Position numbers and translations under genes: made by a program
The notes under the pieces: model-generated
Database searches by the model: none
The model's input: the letters and a program-made list of their open reading frames with translations, nothing else
Told to the model about the DNA's origin: nothing
In this document: in pieces, positions 10,561 through 27,125 of the stretch
How the letters are laid out: each line of letters starts with the position of its first letter
Position numbering within the stretch: the first letter of the stretch is position 1
From: Hormiphora californensis
Taxonomy: Eukaryota; Ctenophora; Tentaculata; Cydippida; Pleurobrachiidae
Assembly (NCBI GenBank): GCA_020137815.1
Contig: CM035353.1
Coordinates: forward strand, 7,471,298-7,535,297
Length of the DNA stretch: 64,000 nt
Reading direction: 5' to 3'

Positions 10561-13500
10561 ATGGTCAAGTTAGAAAAGAAGAAGGCTAGCAAGAGGGCCG
10601 CTGAGGAGATAATCGCTGAAGTTAAACAGACTGGAGAACCCAAGGTAAGAGAAAGAGAGGAATTTGGTTTTTTCGGCCTCGGTTTTTAGTTTTGATCTTT
10701 TCTCCTAAAATGTAATCTTTGTTCCTAACAATAATTCTTCCCTGTAGAAGAAGAAGAAGAAGGCCGCCGCCGCCGCCGAACCCGCCCCAGTTGTCGCCGC
10801 TCCCGTAGCCGCCAAAAAGGTGAGCCAACCTGATCGTCCCCCGTGTGTTTCGCATGTGTGGGACATGCGGTCACACTTTACGAGGGCATCTTTTTGGACT
10901 AGCAAGATGAAGAAAAGCGACCGTTGTTAGCCCACCCTGTTCTGGTTTTGCGCTCACGCGCGCGCTCTGAAACTCTCCTCAGTCCACGCCTCTCACACCA
11001 TCACCTCACCACCCTCCGGGCTTTGCAGCAGTAGCCCAGGTCACACACACACTATTATCATGTCCTCCCCCCTCAGAACGGAGAAGCTAAGAAGGAAAAG
11101 AAAAAGAAGACAAAGAAAGCCCCTGCCAAACCTCCCACGCCTCCCCCTGCCGAAGAGAGCAGCAGCGAAGAAGAGAGCAGCTCTGAGGAGGAAGCCCCTG
11201 GTAATTTGATATTCTTCTTGAAACTGATATTCTAGATGTTACATTAGCTACACGCTTTGTTTTTAGCGTGTACAGCAGTTCTTCCCTCCCTTCTAACCAC
11301 TGTTGCCCCATTATTAACCCCCTCCTCCCCAGCTGCCCCTGCCCCTGCTAAGAAGGCTGGTCTGGTTGCCCCTGCCAAGGAAGAGTCCAGCTCAGAGGAA
11401 GATAGCTCTGATGAGGAGGTGACTAAAGCCGAGGCTGTAAAGAAGGCTGCTGCACCAGCTGCTAAGGAGGAGAGCTCAGGTAACTAGATAGCCCCCTTTA
11501 TATCTCTTTAAATCTCTCCTGATTGTGGTGTTTTATCTACACGTCTCATCGCTCCAACAGAAGAAGAGAGCAGTTCAGAAGAGGAGGAAGAAGAAGCTAA
11601 ACCCGCACCCAAGAAGGCCGCCCCTGCCAAGAAGGCTGCTGCTAAGAAGGCCGCTCCTGCTGCTCCTGCCCCCGCTAAGGAGTCAAGTTCAGAGGAAGAG
11701 AGCAGCTCAGAAGAGGAAGAAGAGGCAGCTAAACCCGCCCCCGCTGGTGAGACTGCAGAATCACGTACTGCTTATCTTGTGGACATCTACCTGACCTAAT
11801 CCACACCGCACGAAGAAGAATTGCATCTTTTCTAACATTTTTTTCTATTTCTATGTTCTAATATTCTGTCTCCCCCTACCAGCCAAGAACGGAAAGGCTG
11901 AAGAGTCAAGTTCTGAAGAGGAGTCATCTGATGAAGAGGAAGAGAAACCTGCTGCTGCCCCTGCTGGTATGTTGCTATTCTAATGATGGCCCTCCATTCC
12001 AATAACTGCTCCTGCCAATAGAATTAGAGAGATCTCCAAGAATTATATTTTATAACATTTGTTCCTTCTCTCCCAGCTGCTGCAGCCAAGAAAGAGGAAT
12101 CCAGTTCAGAGGAAGAGAGTTCAGATGAGGAGGAGGAGGAGGAAGCTAAACCTGCTGCTGCCCCTGGTAAGAAGTCATGGGGGGGGGGGGGGGGGTCCAG
12201 CCCTAAAAAAAGCTAAAGGTACCCTGATTTTGGTCGATAGCGTTTTTTATTTTAGCTTTTTTTAGCTTTTTTTTAGCTTTTTTTAGCCCTACTTTTTATG
12301 TTTTTTCAGCATTCATCTTGACACTTTTCCATTAAATTTTCATCCTTCCGGACGTCTATTGACTGCATTTGTTCATTTCCTGCACATTTTTTACCATAAT
12401 CTACCGTTTATGTCCATACATAGCAATTTCTGTATCCACCCCTACTGCCATTTTCTGGAGACATTTTTTCGATAAAAATATTATTCAAATTTGATAAAAA
12501 TAGTTTTAAAAAAGTTCAAAAAAAGCTAAATAAAGCTAAAAAAAGCTAAAAAAAGCTAAAAAAGGCTAAAAAAAGCTTTAAAAAAAGCTAAAAAAAGCTA
12601 AAGGTACCCTGATTTTGGCCGTTAGCTTAGCTTTTTTTAGGGCTGGACCCCCCCAGTCATCCCCCCTAACATCATGTTTCTCCCTCTTAATCTCATCTCT
12701 CCCCTCCTAACCACATTCCTCCCCCCTCAGCCAAGGCCGCCGCTGCTGAAGAATCATCCAGCGAGGAAGAGTCCAGCGAAGAAGAAGAAGAGGCCGAGAA
12801 GAAGCCCGCTGCCAAGAGGAAAGCTGAGCCTGCCGCTGCCACAACCAAGAAGGCCAAGAAAGATTCTAGTGATGAGGAGAGTTCTGAGTACGAGAGCTCT
12901 GGTGATGAGAAACCAGCAGCACCTGCTAAGAAAGCACCATTCGCTACCCCCTCCAAAGAAGAGGGACCCTTCAGTATCTTCTGTGGACGATTGTCCTGGG
13001 ATACCACTGACCAGACCCTGACCGCCTTTTTCAAGGACAACGGTTTCGAGATCTCCAATGCTAGGATCATCTACGACAGGGAGTCTGGAAAATCCAAGGG
13101 GTAAGTTCACTGCCGTAAACTGGAAACCTTGTATCCGCGTCCTTGGCGGAATTTTTCAAATAGTTTCTCTAACCCTTACTCCTCTCAGATTCGGTTATGT
13201 TGACTTTGCCGACAAGGCCACCCTCAAGAAAGCCCTGGAGTTCGATGGAAGTGAGTTGGACGGAAGGACGATTCGACTGGATGAGTCCACACCCCGACAG
13301 AGCACGCCCGGTGGTCGAGGAGGCAGGGGAACCCCCCGAGGAAGGGGAACACCAGGACGGGGTGGACGAGGAGCCAGGACTCCCAACCCTCCTTCTGCTA
13401 ACATGTTCGTCAAGGGACTTAGCTGGGACACCACAAACGACTCTCTTCAGGGTGCCTTCGATGGGGCCACCAGTGCTCGGGTTATCACTGATAGGGATAC

Positions 13501-14036
13501 TGGAAACTCAAAAGGGTAAGTTAACACGACCCCCCGTTACACTGGCTTTATTCATTTGAATCTATAGGGCACTTGTTTAGGCAACTATAAAATCATAATT
13601 GATCCTCACCCCTTCTCCATCTCAGATTCGGATATATTGATTTCCCCGATGTTGCTACCGCTGAGAAGGCGATGAAGAAGATGCAGGGAGCCTCTATCGA
13701 TGGAAGGAGTGTCACACTAGACTTTGCTACGCCCAGAGATAACAGCAGTGGTGGAGGCCGAGGAGGATTTGGCGGTGGACGAGGTGGAGGTGGAAGGGGA
13801 CGAGGAGGTTCGTTTTACCCCCTCAATTCTCTACTTTTTTACCCTAAACAGTATTCCCTACCAACATACCCTACAAACATCCCTACTATAATAATGGTAG
13901 TTCCTACTCTAACCCTCCCCTCTTCTTTCCAGGTCGAGGTGGATCAAGGGGAGGATTTTCAGCCGCCGCCTCTGCTAACAAGGGTTCAATTCAGAGCTTC
14001 GAAGGAAAGAAGATGACCTTCGACGATAGCGATTAG
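10561..14036 (+). CDS. Nucleolin-like nucleolar RNA-binding protein
   Basis: Eleven exons (10561-10644, 10748-10819, 11077-11200, 11333-11479, 11561-11746, 11883-11966, 12077-12166, 12731-13100, 13189-13515, 13626-13807, 13933-14036) give a 589-residue protein. The N-terminal 340 residues alternate Lys/Ala/Pro-rich basic blocks with acidic SSSEEESS-type blocks, as in nucleolin. RRM1 follows (RNP2 IFCGRLSW, RNP1 KGFGYVDF), then an RGG/GTP-rich linker, RRM2 (MFVKGLSWDT and KGFGYIDF), a Gly/Arg-rich tail and a short acidic C-terminus (KKMTFDDSD). The architecture and nucleolin homologs imply a role in pre-rRNA transcription and processing in the nucleolus. There are two RRMs as far as I can see, against four in vertebrate nucleolin, closer to Nsr1/Gar2-type proteins. 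Acidic exons 3-7 all begin and end in phase 1, suggesting growth by exon duplication. Intron 7 contains a small transposon. Confidence 0.92.
12179..12654. mobile_element. Non-autonomous inverted-repeat element in nucleolin intron 7
   Basis: A 476-bp segment starts with a G run followed by TCCAGCCCTAAAAAAAGC and ends with the inverse (GCTTTTTTTAGGGCTGGA then a C run). The direct repeat AGTCAT at 12173-12178 and 12655-12660 fits a target-site duplication. Inside are many copies of AAAAAAGCTAAA in both orientations, and GGTACCCTGATTTTGG occurs near each end. No coding capacity is seen, so it is a MITE-like element. Confidence 0.75.
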
Positions 14037-14495
14037 AAAATTAGTTCTATTTTAAAAACTTTGAGACCGGCAGGTGAAGGGAATTTTTTAAAAGCTCTTT
14101 TAAATTATTTATTTTATTCTCTTCAGTATTTTTAAGTTCCGGATTTATGAACAGGGAGAGAAAGACTCGAATCCGGACCTTTTTACGGAAAAAGTCGAGT
14201 GCGTGTGTGAGAGAGAGAAAGTATGAGAGCCGCTGTAATTTATTGAGTGCGATTTTTTTTACTCCCAACTTAACCGATCTTTAATTTATTACAAAACGAT
14301 TGCCCGACTGACTGTGTGAAAAAGTAGCACTCCCTTTTTTTCAAACGTTCTGTCTTCAGATTTCTGACTAGGTGTGTGTTTACTAGGTGTTGACTGAGGC
14401 ATCACTCAATATGCCGTCCTAACATCAATGAGGCTTCGTGTCTCACTTTACATTATCTAAATATCGTGTCTTATTTTGTCTCAAAACAAGCCCCT
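14037..14495 (+). other. Nucleolin 3' flank, no gene seen
   Basis: AT-rich sequence following the nucleolin stop codon, presumably its 3' UTR and spacer. I found no further coding exon on either strand. Confidence 0.4.
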
Positions 14496-14503
14496 GTCAG
14501 CCC

Positions 14504-15854
14504 GGGGGGGGGGGGCCCGCGTATTAAAATGTCCTTTAATGTCCCTCGATTTTTGGGTCATTAAATTGCCCGGGGTAATTTGGGACATTAAAAGACATTA
14601 AAGGACATTAAAGGACATTAAAGGACAAGAAATTTTAACTTCCAAAAACCATTTCACAATGTGTTACCAAACATTTCTACCGCCAATGTACTACTAAAGG
14701 TCCAATCTTTCGATTCCAATGAATGTTCATAAATGTTCAGTGGTGATTGGGCTTGCTTTTGCGTGGGACGTGGGTGCGGTACCTTTTTTAAAAGTACATA
14801 TTTCTAGCCTAGACGATATCACAAAATCATCTTATGAAACGAGTAGAGAAGACACCGAAGTCATAAAAGTGAGAGAGAACAGCTCCGATTTTGATGAAAC
14901 TTGGTCAGAATAGTGTTTGGTGTCTAAATTTTAGTGCTCAAATCCTAAATTTACGATTTTTAGGTTTTTTAGGTTTCGTTTTTGCTTTTATGGGTTTCAG
15001 GAACGTCCTAGAACAAAATGGATAGAACCATCTTTCTCGGCGAGAAATTCTGCATCGATTTTAGTGGCTATAAACCTTTCTATGACGTAAGGTTCCGAAG
15101 CCATCCCAAAAAATCGCAAACGGGTACATGTTATAGGGGCGGGTACATGTTTTAGGCTAACGGGCAAACCTCTTGTCAGAACACCATCTTATAGGGTGTC
15201 AATCGACGTTTATTGATGAGGAAATCATTTTAGTGAAAACCATTTTGATCTGCGATGTCTGTGTAACGAATAAAACCTAAAAAACCTTACCACTATAACT
15301 TCTGAACCTTACGTCATAGAAAGGTTTAAAGTGACTATAATCGATGCAGAATTTCATGCAGAGAAAGATGGTTCTATTCATTCTTTTATAGGACGTTTCC
15401 GAAACCCATAAAAGCCAAAAAACCTAAAAAACCTAGAAAAACCTAAATTTAGGATTTGAGCACTTAAAAAATTTTTGACTTCTAATTTGACCCCAAAGAC
15501 CATTCTGACCAAGTTTCATCAAAATCGGGGCTATTTTCACTTTAAAACCTTGACATCCAGTCAAAAACTGCAAAATTTCCGGGGTTTGCTTAGAGGTACC
15601 ACGCCACCCTAAAATGAGGCTTAATCACCCCAAACATCTATGGTATTGGTTGGAATCGATAGAGGGGACATTAGGGGTAAATATTAAGTGGTTGAAAACA
15701 CCATTTTAGTTTAATAATAGCTGAAAACTCATGTTTCAATTAAATGTCCTTTAATGTCTTTTAATGTCCTTTAATGTCCTTTAATGTCCCAGGGACATTA
15801 AAGTCGGACGTGTTTATTTAGGACATGGATATTAAATTCACGCGGGCCCCCCCC
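14504..15854. mobile_element. 1.35-kb foldback/TIR element with 8-bp target duplication
   Basis: The ends are inverted copies of a G run followed by CCCGCGT. The direct repeat GTCAGCCC flanks the element at 14496-14503 and 15855-15862. Subterminal arrays of ACATTAAAGG units on the left are mirrored by CCTTTAATGT units on the right. The inner arms are also inverted: about 14980-15100 (with AACCATCTTTCTCGGC and CTATGACGTAAGGTTC) pairs with about 15295-15440. No transposase frame is visible. An 8-bp duplication suits hAT-type mobilisation, but the termini are not a classical hAT sequence, so the superfamily is left open. Confidence 0.85.
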
Positions 15855-15862
15855 GTCAGCCC

Positions 15863-17012
15863 ACTGGTTTGTTAATTAATGTGGTAGGAACAGTTCGACT
15901 TCCTGGGTATCTTATCTGCTGACGTCACACACAGGGGGTGACCATGCTGTCGTCACTCACATGACGAGTGTGTGTGTGGAGGGAAGCCGAATAGGTCACG
16001 TGACTCGGTGCGCGCTTATCACGTGATGTGGAAGGCGCCCTGGGTTGCGCGGAATACAACTGTGTGCTTTGTATTGCTTAACGCGCACTCACTGCTAGTC
16101 GTGTGTGCGGACCGAACTGTCCGTCATTGGGTCAACAGAGTAGGAAGGGGTACAATACACATGTGGAAACTCATTTTTTGTGTGAAAGTAATCAATATGT
16201 TTACACACTACATACCATGCAAAGAAATGCCCGGTCATAGTTGGGGGCTTCAAAGAGAGGGAGGGAGGGTGTTGAATGGTTGCACCTAAAAGATGTTCAA
16301 ATTGGCAACAACACATTCAAATGTCACCTTTCTATATCTCTCCTAGCCCCCCGGGAGGGAAACATTAGTGTCTTAATATCGTATATAATTCATCACTCAG
16401 TGGAGGGGGAAACACACACAACTAATTCAAATGTATAAAATTGTCTTTTACACCCACACATACACACACGGTATATTTCTCTCTAAGGGGCATATGTATA
16501 ATAAGTGTCGTGTGTAAATTGATTAAACTACACACACACAAAAACAAACACACACGGGAGATATGACGGGCAGCAAAAAGGACGTCGTCATATATTTTTA
16601 TGTCGCTGCCTGTCTCTCCCTCACAGAAAACAGGTTGCTTATCAAAAAACTCAGTTAATCTATCAAATCACAAAAAACATCTCTTACTATCATCTCCTTA
16701 TCTCCGCAGCGCCCCTAGCGATATCATATTATCTCTTTTCTCTACCACAAATGAATATATATGAATTATATCACAATAATTTTCTCTCTTTTTTTGTAGC
16801 AGGAATATAATTTTAACATTTTTTACGATGAATTGTGTATAATCATGTAGATCAGATATACACACACACGTTGTGTAACCTGTAATGTCCCAGAAATTAT
16901 ATATACAATGAGTTGTAGTTTCCGTACATTCAGTCTCACTATCACACACGAACAAACACACCGAGAGAGAGAGATATATCGAAGAAAAAGGAGCTCTCGA
17001 CATAGTAGGGAA
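15863..17012. other. Cdc42 distal 3' flank, no gene seen
   Basis: No convincing exon on either strand. The stretch adjoining 17013 should be the 3' UTR of the Cdc42 isoform ending in the distal exon. It contains CA/GT-rich patches but no identified gene. Confidence 0.35.
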
Positions 17013-21927
<4,915 letters not shown>

Positions 21928-21944
21928 TTAGGTAGCACTGCTTG

Positions 21945-22066
21945 TACAACTTATAACACTGCGCAGTGTTATAAGTTTTCATGTATAACTGCTGGCAGTG
22001 TTATAAGTTTTCATGTATAACTGCTAGCAGTGATACATGAAAACTTATAACACTGCTGCACTCAGA
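21945..22066. repeat. Palindromic repeat cluster upstream of Cdc42
   Basis: The motif GTTATAAGTTTTCATGTATA occurs twice in direct orientation and once inverted (ATACATGAAAACTTATAAC), separated by GCTGGCAGT and GCTAGCAGT. The cluster can fold into a strong hairpin and looks like the remains of a small MITE. It sits just upstream of the Cdc42 first coding exon. Confidence 0.7.
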
Positions 22067-22384
22067 ACTCCTTACTCCAATGTTTCTGTCACACTTAAAA
22101 ACCGTTAGAAAGATAAGCATTTACGAACTCCCTCCCTCTCTCACTTTCTTCTCTCACACTGTCAAGCCGTTGCAGCACCGAGATCAAGATAACAGTTACG
22201 AACTCCCGGACCCACGTCCCACACATTCTTTATCTCTCTCACTCTCACTAATCTCTCACTCTCTTTACCTATCTCAGGCGTTATCTTATCTTATACTGAT
22301 ATCTCTGCCTGCTACCATATCATGAATTCGCTCTATTGTTACGCCCTAAAGTGTCTCTCACTCTTGTTTTAAAAATTTTACAAT

Positions 22385-22672
22385 GCAATTTTATTATGCC
22401 TATTTTCGTTGTACCTGACGTCAACAATAATGTCCCAGATTCTTACACTTTTAGACCTCGCAGGCTCGGTCAAAAAGTAAAACTACATCACTCGCAGGCT
22501 CGTGAGGTAGTTACACTTAGTGGCACTCGCAGGCTCGTGCACTAAAGTACAAGAATCTGCCTCGACCTGTGGTCTCGGATCATTATTGTTGCACTTATAA
22601 CACTCGACCTTCGGTCTCGTGTTATAAGTTTTCAGGTACAACTTATAGCCATAATAAAATCCTACAATAAAA
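22385..22672. mobile_element. Short inverted-repeat element (MITE-like)
   Basis: The ends are imperfect inverted copies: TTTTATTATGCCTATTTTC with GTTGTACCTGA on the left, TCAGGTACAAC with ATAGCCATAATAAAA on the right. The interior has repeated CTCGCAGGCTCG and its inverse-like TCGACC-GGTCTCG blocks. No coding potential was seen. Confidence 0.6.
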
Positions 22673-24590
22673 GCTTTAGGGGGGTCCACCTAAATAAATT
22701 AAACTAATTAAGTTAATTCTAATTAAGTTGTTCAAACCCGTGTCAAGTCAAAAATTGGTATCTACAAATATAAAATTAATTAAGGTGGTTCACCTAAATC
22801 AGCTGTAAGCATTAGAAAGTTGCCTTGAGTAGAGTCTCGAAAAAAAATCAAGCTTTCTGGATTTTTTAGACAATCATCAGCTTTCCTGGACTTTTCTCCT
22901 ATATTTATGGCTTTTTAGTTGGTCAAGTTTTAAGCAGGATTTTAAGTGTTATTTGACAGTGGGTTTGGACGCATTCAGCATTGGTGGGCACCAGGTAAAG
23001 TCCTTTTTTCAACTGTTCGCCCCTATTTTTCGCAAAGTTGATTTCTTCGATATCTCGGGTTCCTGATAAAATGGAGTCTTCGTCCCGAATACATTGGAAA
23101 GGTGTTATAAATCTCTTTCCAATTCATCATACTATCACGAACCCAGGGGCGGTGCGCAGCGTTCAAATTTTTGGGTCCAGCACTGCAGAAAATGCATTTA
23201 AATGTAACGCACGAAGGTGGTCTGGACCACATTGGTCAATAGAGCTGCCACATTAGCTTTTTCTCGCGCGCATTTGTTTTTTAAATTGAAAATCGGCTCA
23301 TTTTTTCACTTTTTTTGACGATTTTTTCACTTTTTGGCAAGTTTTCCCATTTTCTTCTCTTCTTGCGTCCAAAAAGTGGGTCCTGGACCCATTGGACCCA
23401 GCCTTGCTTCGCCCCTGCATGAACCGGAAATATCAGTGGAAACGTAAAAAAGGGTCACGGTTAGAAAACTTTTTTGAAAAAAAAGGACTCCGGTTGTCAG
23501 TGCAGCACGCGTAAAAAAATTAAGTGGCTGCGCGGCGTGTCAAAACGCGCGCACTGGGGGCCTGCAGCGCATGTTAAAAATCTCGGCGTGCGCGAATTTA
23601 ACCATCGCAAAATATTTAGCGCGCCGCGCGCTGACTCGAGCGGAATTCAATTCCACTCGGATCGAGCTGAGTCAAAACAAGTTCTCTGTTCTTTCCGTTT
23701 CCGAAGGGCGGAGTTCCGCTTGAAAAGCGCTGCCTTAATCCTTATCGCTATCGGGGGACGGGGGCCAGCAGCGTTTGCCAAGAGTTCCGCCTCTGTTTGG
23801 AGTTTGGACTCTCTCGGAAAGATACAGTTAAAAATAAAATCACCGCGAAAGCCGAAAACGTCCAATTTTCCGACCCGGGCCCCAACGGGCCCTGCTCGCT
23901 CCCTTACTGAAAAATGATCATAAAAATCTGTTTGACTCTGTTGTCAGGCGTCAGCACTCCAGTTGTCGGCATTCCAGGTTACTAAGGTTATGCCTTATGT
24001 TTTTGATGACGGGATGAGTTTTAAAATTTTTTGAAGTGTCAAGTGTGCACAAACTGAGTGTACTTTTTGACAGTTCCCGTCTGTGCCAGTTATCAGGAAG
24101 ACAAATCCAAGCAATAGTCCAGGGCCCAGACCAAAACCTTCACCACCCGGTATGCTATTAAATCATGGGGAGACCTAGTCTAGTTTTTCAAGCTTTTATG
24201 AGTTTTTGTTCAGTTTTTTAATTTTATGATGACTCGATTTGAAGAAGAAACGTTCAAGAGTAATTCGGTTGCTCATTCATAAAAAAACTGATTATAACAA
24301 ATGCTTTAAACTGGTAAAAATGCACTTAAACACCCAAAACTTCTGACAAATTTGTGTAAAAAACGAACAAAAATCATAAATGTTCTTCATCATTCATGCA
24401 GTTGATTTAATTGTTCTTTTCGACTAGAATGCACGGTTAACTTTGTGTGGAATCATAGGAGGCAAGCCTGTGGGAAATTAAATTTGGTATCAAAATCAAT
24501 AACATGCCTGGGCGTGTAATGTCTGATCGTCAATGTGTACATTGTACATTGTACAATGTACACTGTACATCGATTGGGTATGTTGTCTGT
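22673..24590. other. Intergenic stretch, no gene seen
   Basis: No exon with family similarity was recognised. GC-rich, CpG-containing blocks (23140-23400 and 23500-23900) contrast with the AT-rich surroundings and may be old repeat insertions. A TGTACA-rich palindrome lies at about 24533-24571, next to the end of the PX-domain gene. Confidence 0.35.
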
Positions 24591-27125
24591 TTACAAAATC
24601 AATGCTAAATCGAAGGTGGACTGATCTGTTATTGGCATACCGGCAGACCCCAAAGACTTGGAAACCTCAACCAACACATCAATAGTGCGTGTTCTGACTC
24701 TTGGAGGTCCCTTGCCCACTCTGAAATAGAGAATTAAGACACTTCATATAACTTCAAAAAAGAATACAAAAAGAAATATAATTCATACACTGAAACGTCA
24801 TAATATATGTGTAAAACTCTGTAATAAAATACACATGTCTAACAATGATATATCACAACATCGCTTAATCTGGAACTAAAATTATATTTGTATTTCCTTG
24901 CCCCGATCTACTGTCAAAAACCGCCTTGCATTCTTAAAAAAACATTCAAAACGGATCTGCGAACATTCCGTGTCCCTTTTTCTTTTTCCGGCCCAAATCT
25001 TCTTCTTCATTCAGTACTATCTTGAGTTATCTGAGCTGTCTGAGTCGACTACTTCTCCTCCGAGGTCCCTATACAAAGGGTGTCACCAAATACATAGTAT
25101 ATATTGCACCACTCAACCCTTTTCATCCCAATTTCACCCTTATCCACCACCATATTTTACAGCTTGAAATGCTTAAAAGATAAAATCATTGTGTCCATAT
25201 TATCGTCATTTCATGTTTAAAAAAGCTAGCTTTACACACACATACAATCAAAGATCAAGGTCGATTATTCAAGAAAGTTTCATGCATATTGACACTCAGA
25301 TCAGTTCCAAGAAGATTTTTAATCAGCTGACAGAGAGAAAGGAATCCAACACAAAGAGAAACTTACGCAGTGGTAGGTTCCACATCATAATTGGCATTAT
25401 CCTCTCTCCGCTTCTCTAGTTCTGTCATAGGACTGCAGGCTACCCGTCCGGACTAGTACCCTCTTTACCCGCCTGCAGGTGACATAGTATTAATGAGTTT
25501 TGACCCAGGGTGTTGAGAAATGTGGATTATTGGTTGAATTAGCAGCTAATTGTATGTATATCTTACTTGTATGACCGTCGCATGCTTGATCGTACGAAGT
25601 TATCATTACGTGGGGGAGGTGCAGCGACTAATGTCTCCGGTAGTTCTACCACAATCTCCTTCGGGTCACTCTTACGATACTTGAAGAAATCTGAAAAAAG
25701 TAGTGTTATAAGTTAGTTGCCAGTACCTTCATACATAATACAGAATAATTTGTATATGACGTAATATAGTTCTAGCTTTTAAAATAATAAACCCAATAAT
25801 GTAGCAGTACTTACTAAGAACTTCATTGCAGCGTGACACATTCACTGGGAGTTCTAACATCTCATTGATGTATTGTTGAATCCCTCCGGATCGCTTCTCT
25901 GCGTTCGATCTGTTGTTCAAACTCAAGAAATTACGACCTTTTACAGAGGGGATCACGTGTTATTAAAACTCATCGCCCAAGAAACACAGATGTGATGAGG
26001 CACACATGTGCCGTGTGCATCAAGGCTTATGGTTTTAACTTTTAACAACTGTTCGAATCCCGGGTTCGGCCTTAATTTGGCTCTGAAATAATCTTAACTG
26101 CCAGCTAAGGAGTGAGGTGAACCGTTTTACTTCTTTGAAATGCAAATGAGCAAAGACATCTTTTAGTTCCAAACCAAATCTTTTAGTTCCAAACCAAATC
26201 TTTTAGTTCCAAATGTACCTGGTAGGAATGGAATGGAGACATTATGACTGATTCCCCGCTCCCCAAAGTAGTCCAGCAGCCGCATTTGTAACCTAGGAGA
26301 TACACATTGTTACTCAAGGAAGATTGACACGAAGTTGCTTGAATACCACCTAGGGGCTAGTTCAGAATGTAAGACAGCAGAGTGGTGTTCAGTTTATAAT
26401 ACCTGAAGAAGTCATCGTAAGCTCTGTAGATGACACCGATTTTGCCAATGTTCCATTGAACATGTAACTTATACAGATACTCCTTTCTAAACAATCCTTT
26501 CGCTCGGCTCGTCACCTCTAGAAATAAAGGGGGCTTATTTGGTGCTGTGCGGCACAGCCTGTGCCAAAGGCAATTTAGAAAATGTATCAGACAGCCCCTA
26601 CTTTTTGCCCAAGTTGCTCCGATTCAATAGTCTAATTTCTCAATAACGTCACTAGTCACCTTGGATTGTAGCTCGTTTGATATACAACTCCTCAGTACGG
26701 GCTTCTTCGTCTGACTCAGGGCTGAGAAACCTCTCAGGATCCTTCTCTTCTAACCGCTGGTGTGTGTTCTTTCTGGAGAGAATATACAGTTGGGATAAGG
26801 ACCCGGTCAACAGACAAACAAACAAACATGGTGATAAATAGAGCTTGGGTCAGCTTGTAGATGAGATTCTTCTTCACTTATAGCTAGTAAAACATCACTA
26901 GTTTGCATTTCAAAGAACCCTAGCACAACTGCATTACATCTACATTCATGATCATGGTCAATGCTCTGATTGCGGTTCTCATGCTGTCACTGCATAGTGC
27001 ATGGTTTAATAAACAACTCTCTCTCTGAGTCCCAGCTCCACCTACTTGAGTGTCTTCCTGATGGATCTTCGTATACTGGACCTGGCAGTGCTCCCGTGAG
27101 CACTACGCTTCAGTTTTAGGGACAT
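24591..27125 (-). CDS. PX-domain protein
   Basis: Eight minus-strand exons fit in phase: 27125-27046, 26772-26660, 26517-26403, 26292-26219, 25937-25815, 25690-25567, 25432-25367 and 24720-24591, giving 274 residues. Residues about 65-175 form a PX (phox homology) domain. It opens with EYLYKLHVQWN, followed by IYRAYDDFFRLQMRLLDYF, the phosphoinositide-site region SIPFLPGRNF with downstream basic residues, and INEMLELPVNVSRC then VLNFFKYRKSDP at its end. The last segment resembles the PX ends of p47phox and SH3PXD2 proteins, but no SH3 domain follows. The N-terminus is basic and Ser-rich, with an acidic SPESDEEA patch. PX domains bind phosphoinositides on endosomal or plasma membrane. The precise partner here is unknown. 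The exon G acceptor at 25433-25434 is the least certain splice site. Confidence 0.78.
26153..26214. repeat. 20-bp tandem repeat in a PX-gene intron
   Basis: The unit ATCTTTTAGTTCCAAACCAA is present nearly three times, ending just before the donor of the fourth PX-gene exon. Confidence 0.85.

Noticed and set aside
11525-13110. Several basic or acidic frames across the nucleolin exons
   Set aside because: Shifted frames of the low-complexity exons. Only the frame giving RRM motifs and consistent splice phases is kept.
23474-23917. 147-codon frame in a GC-rich block
   Set aside because: No domain, no splice context and compositional bias. Likely chance in an old repeat.
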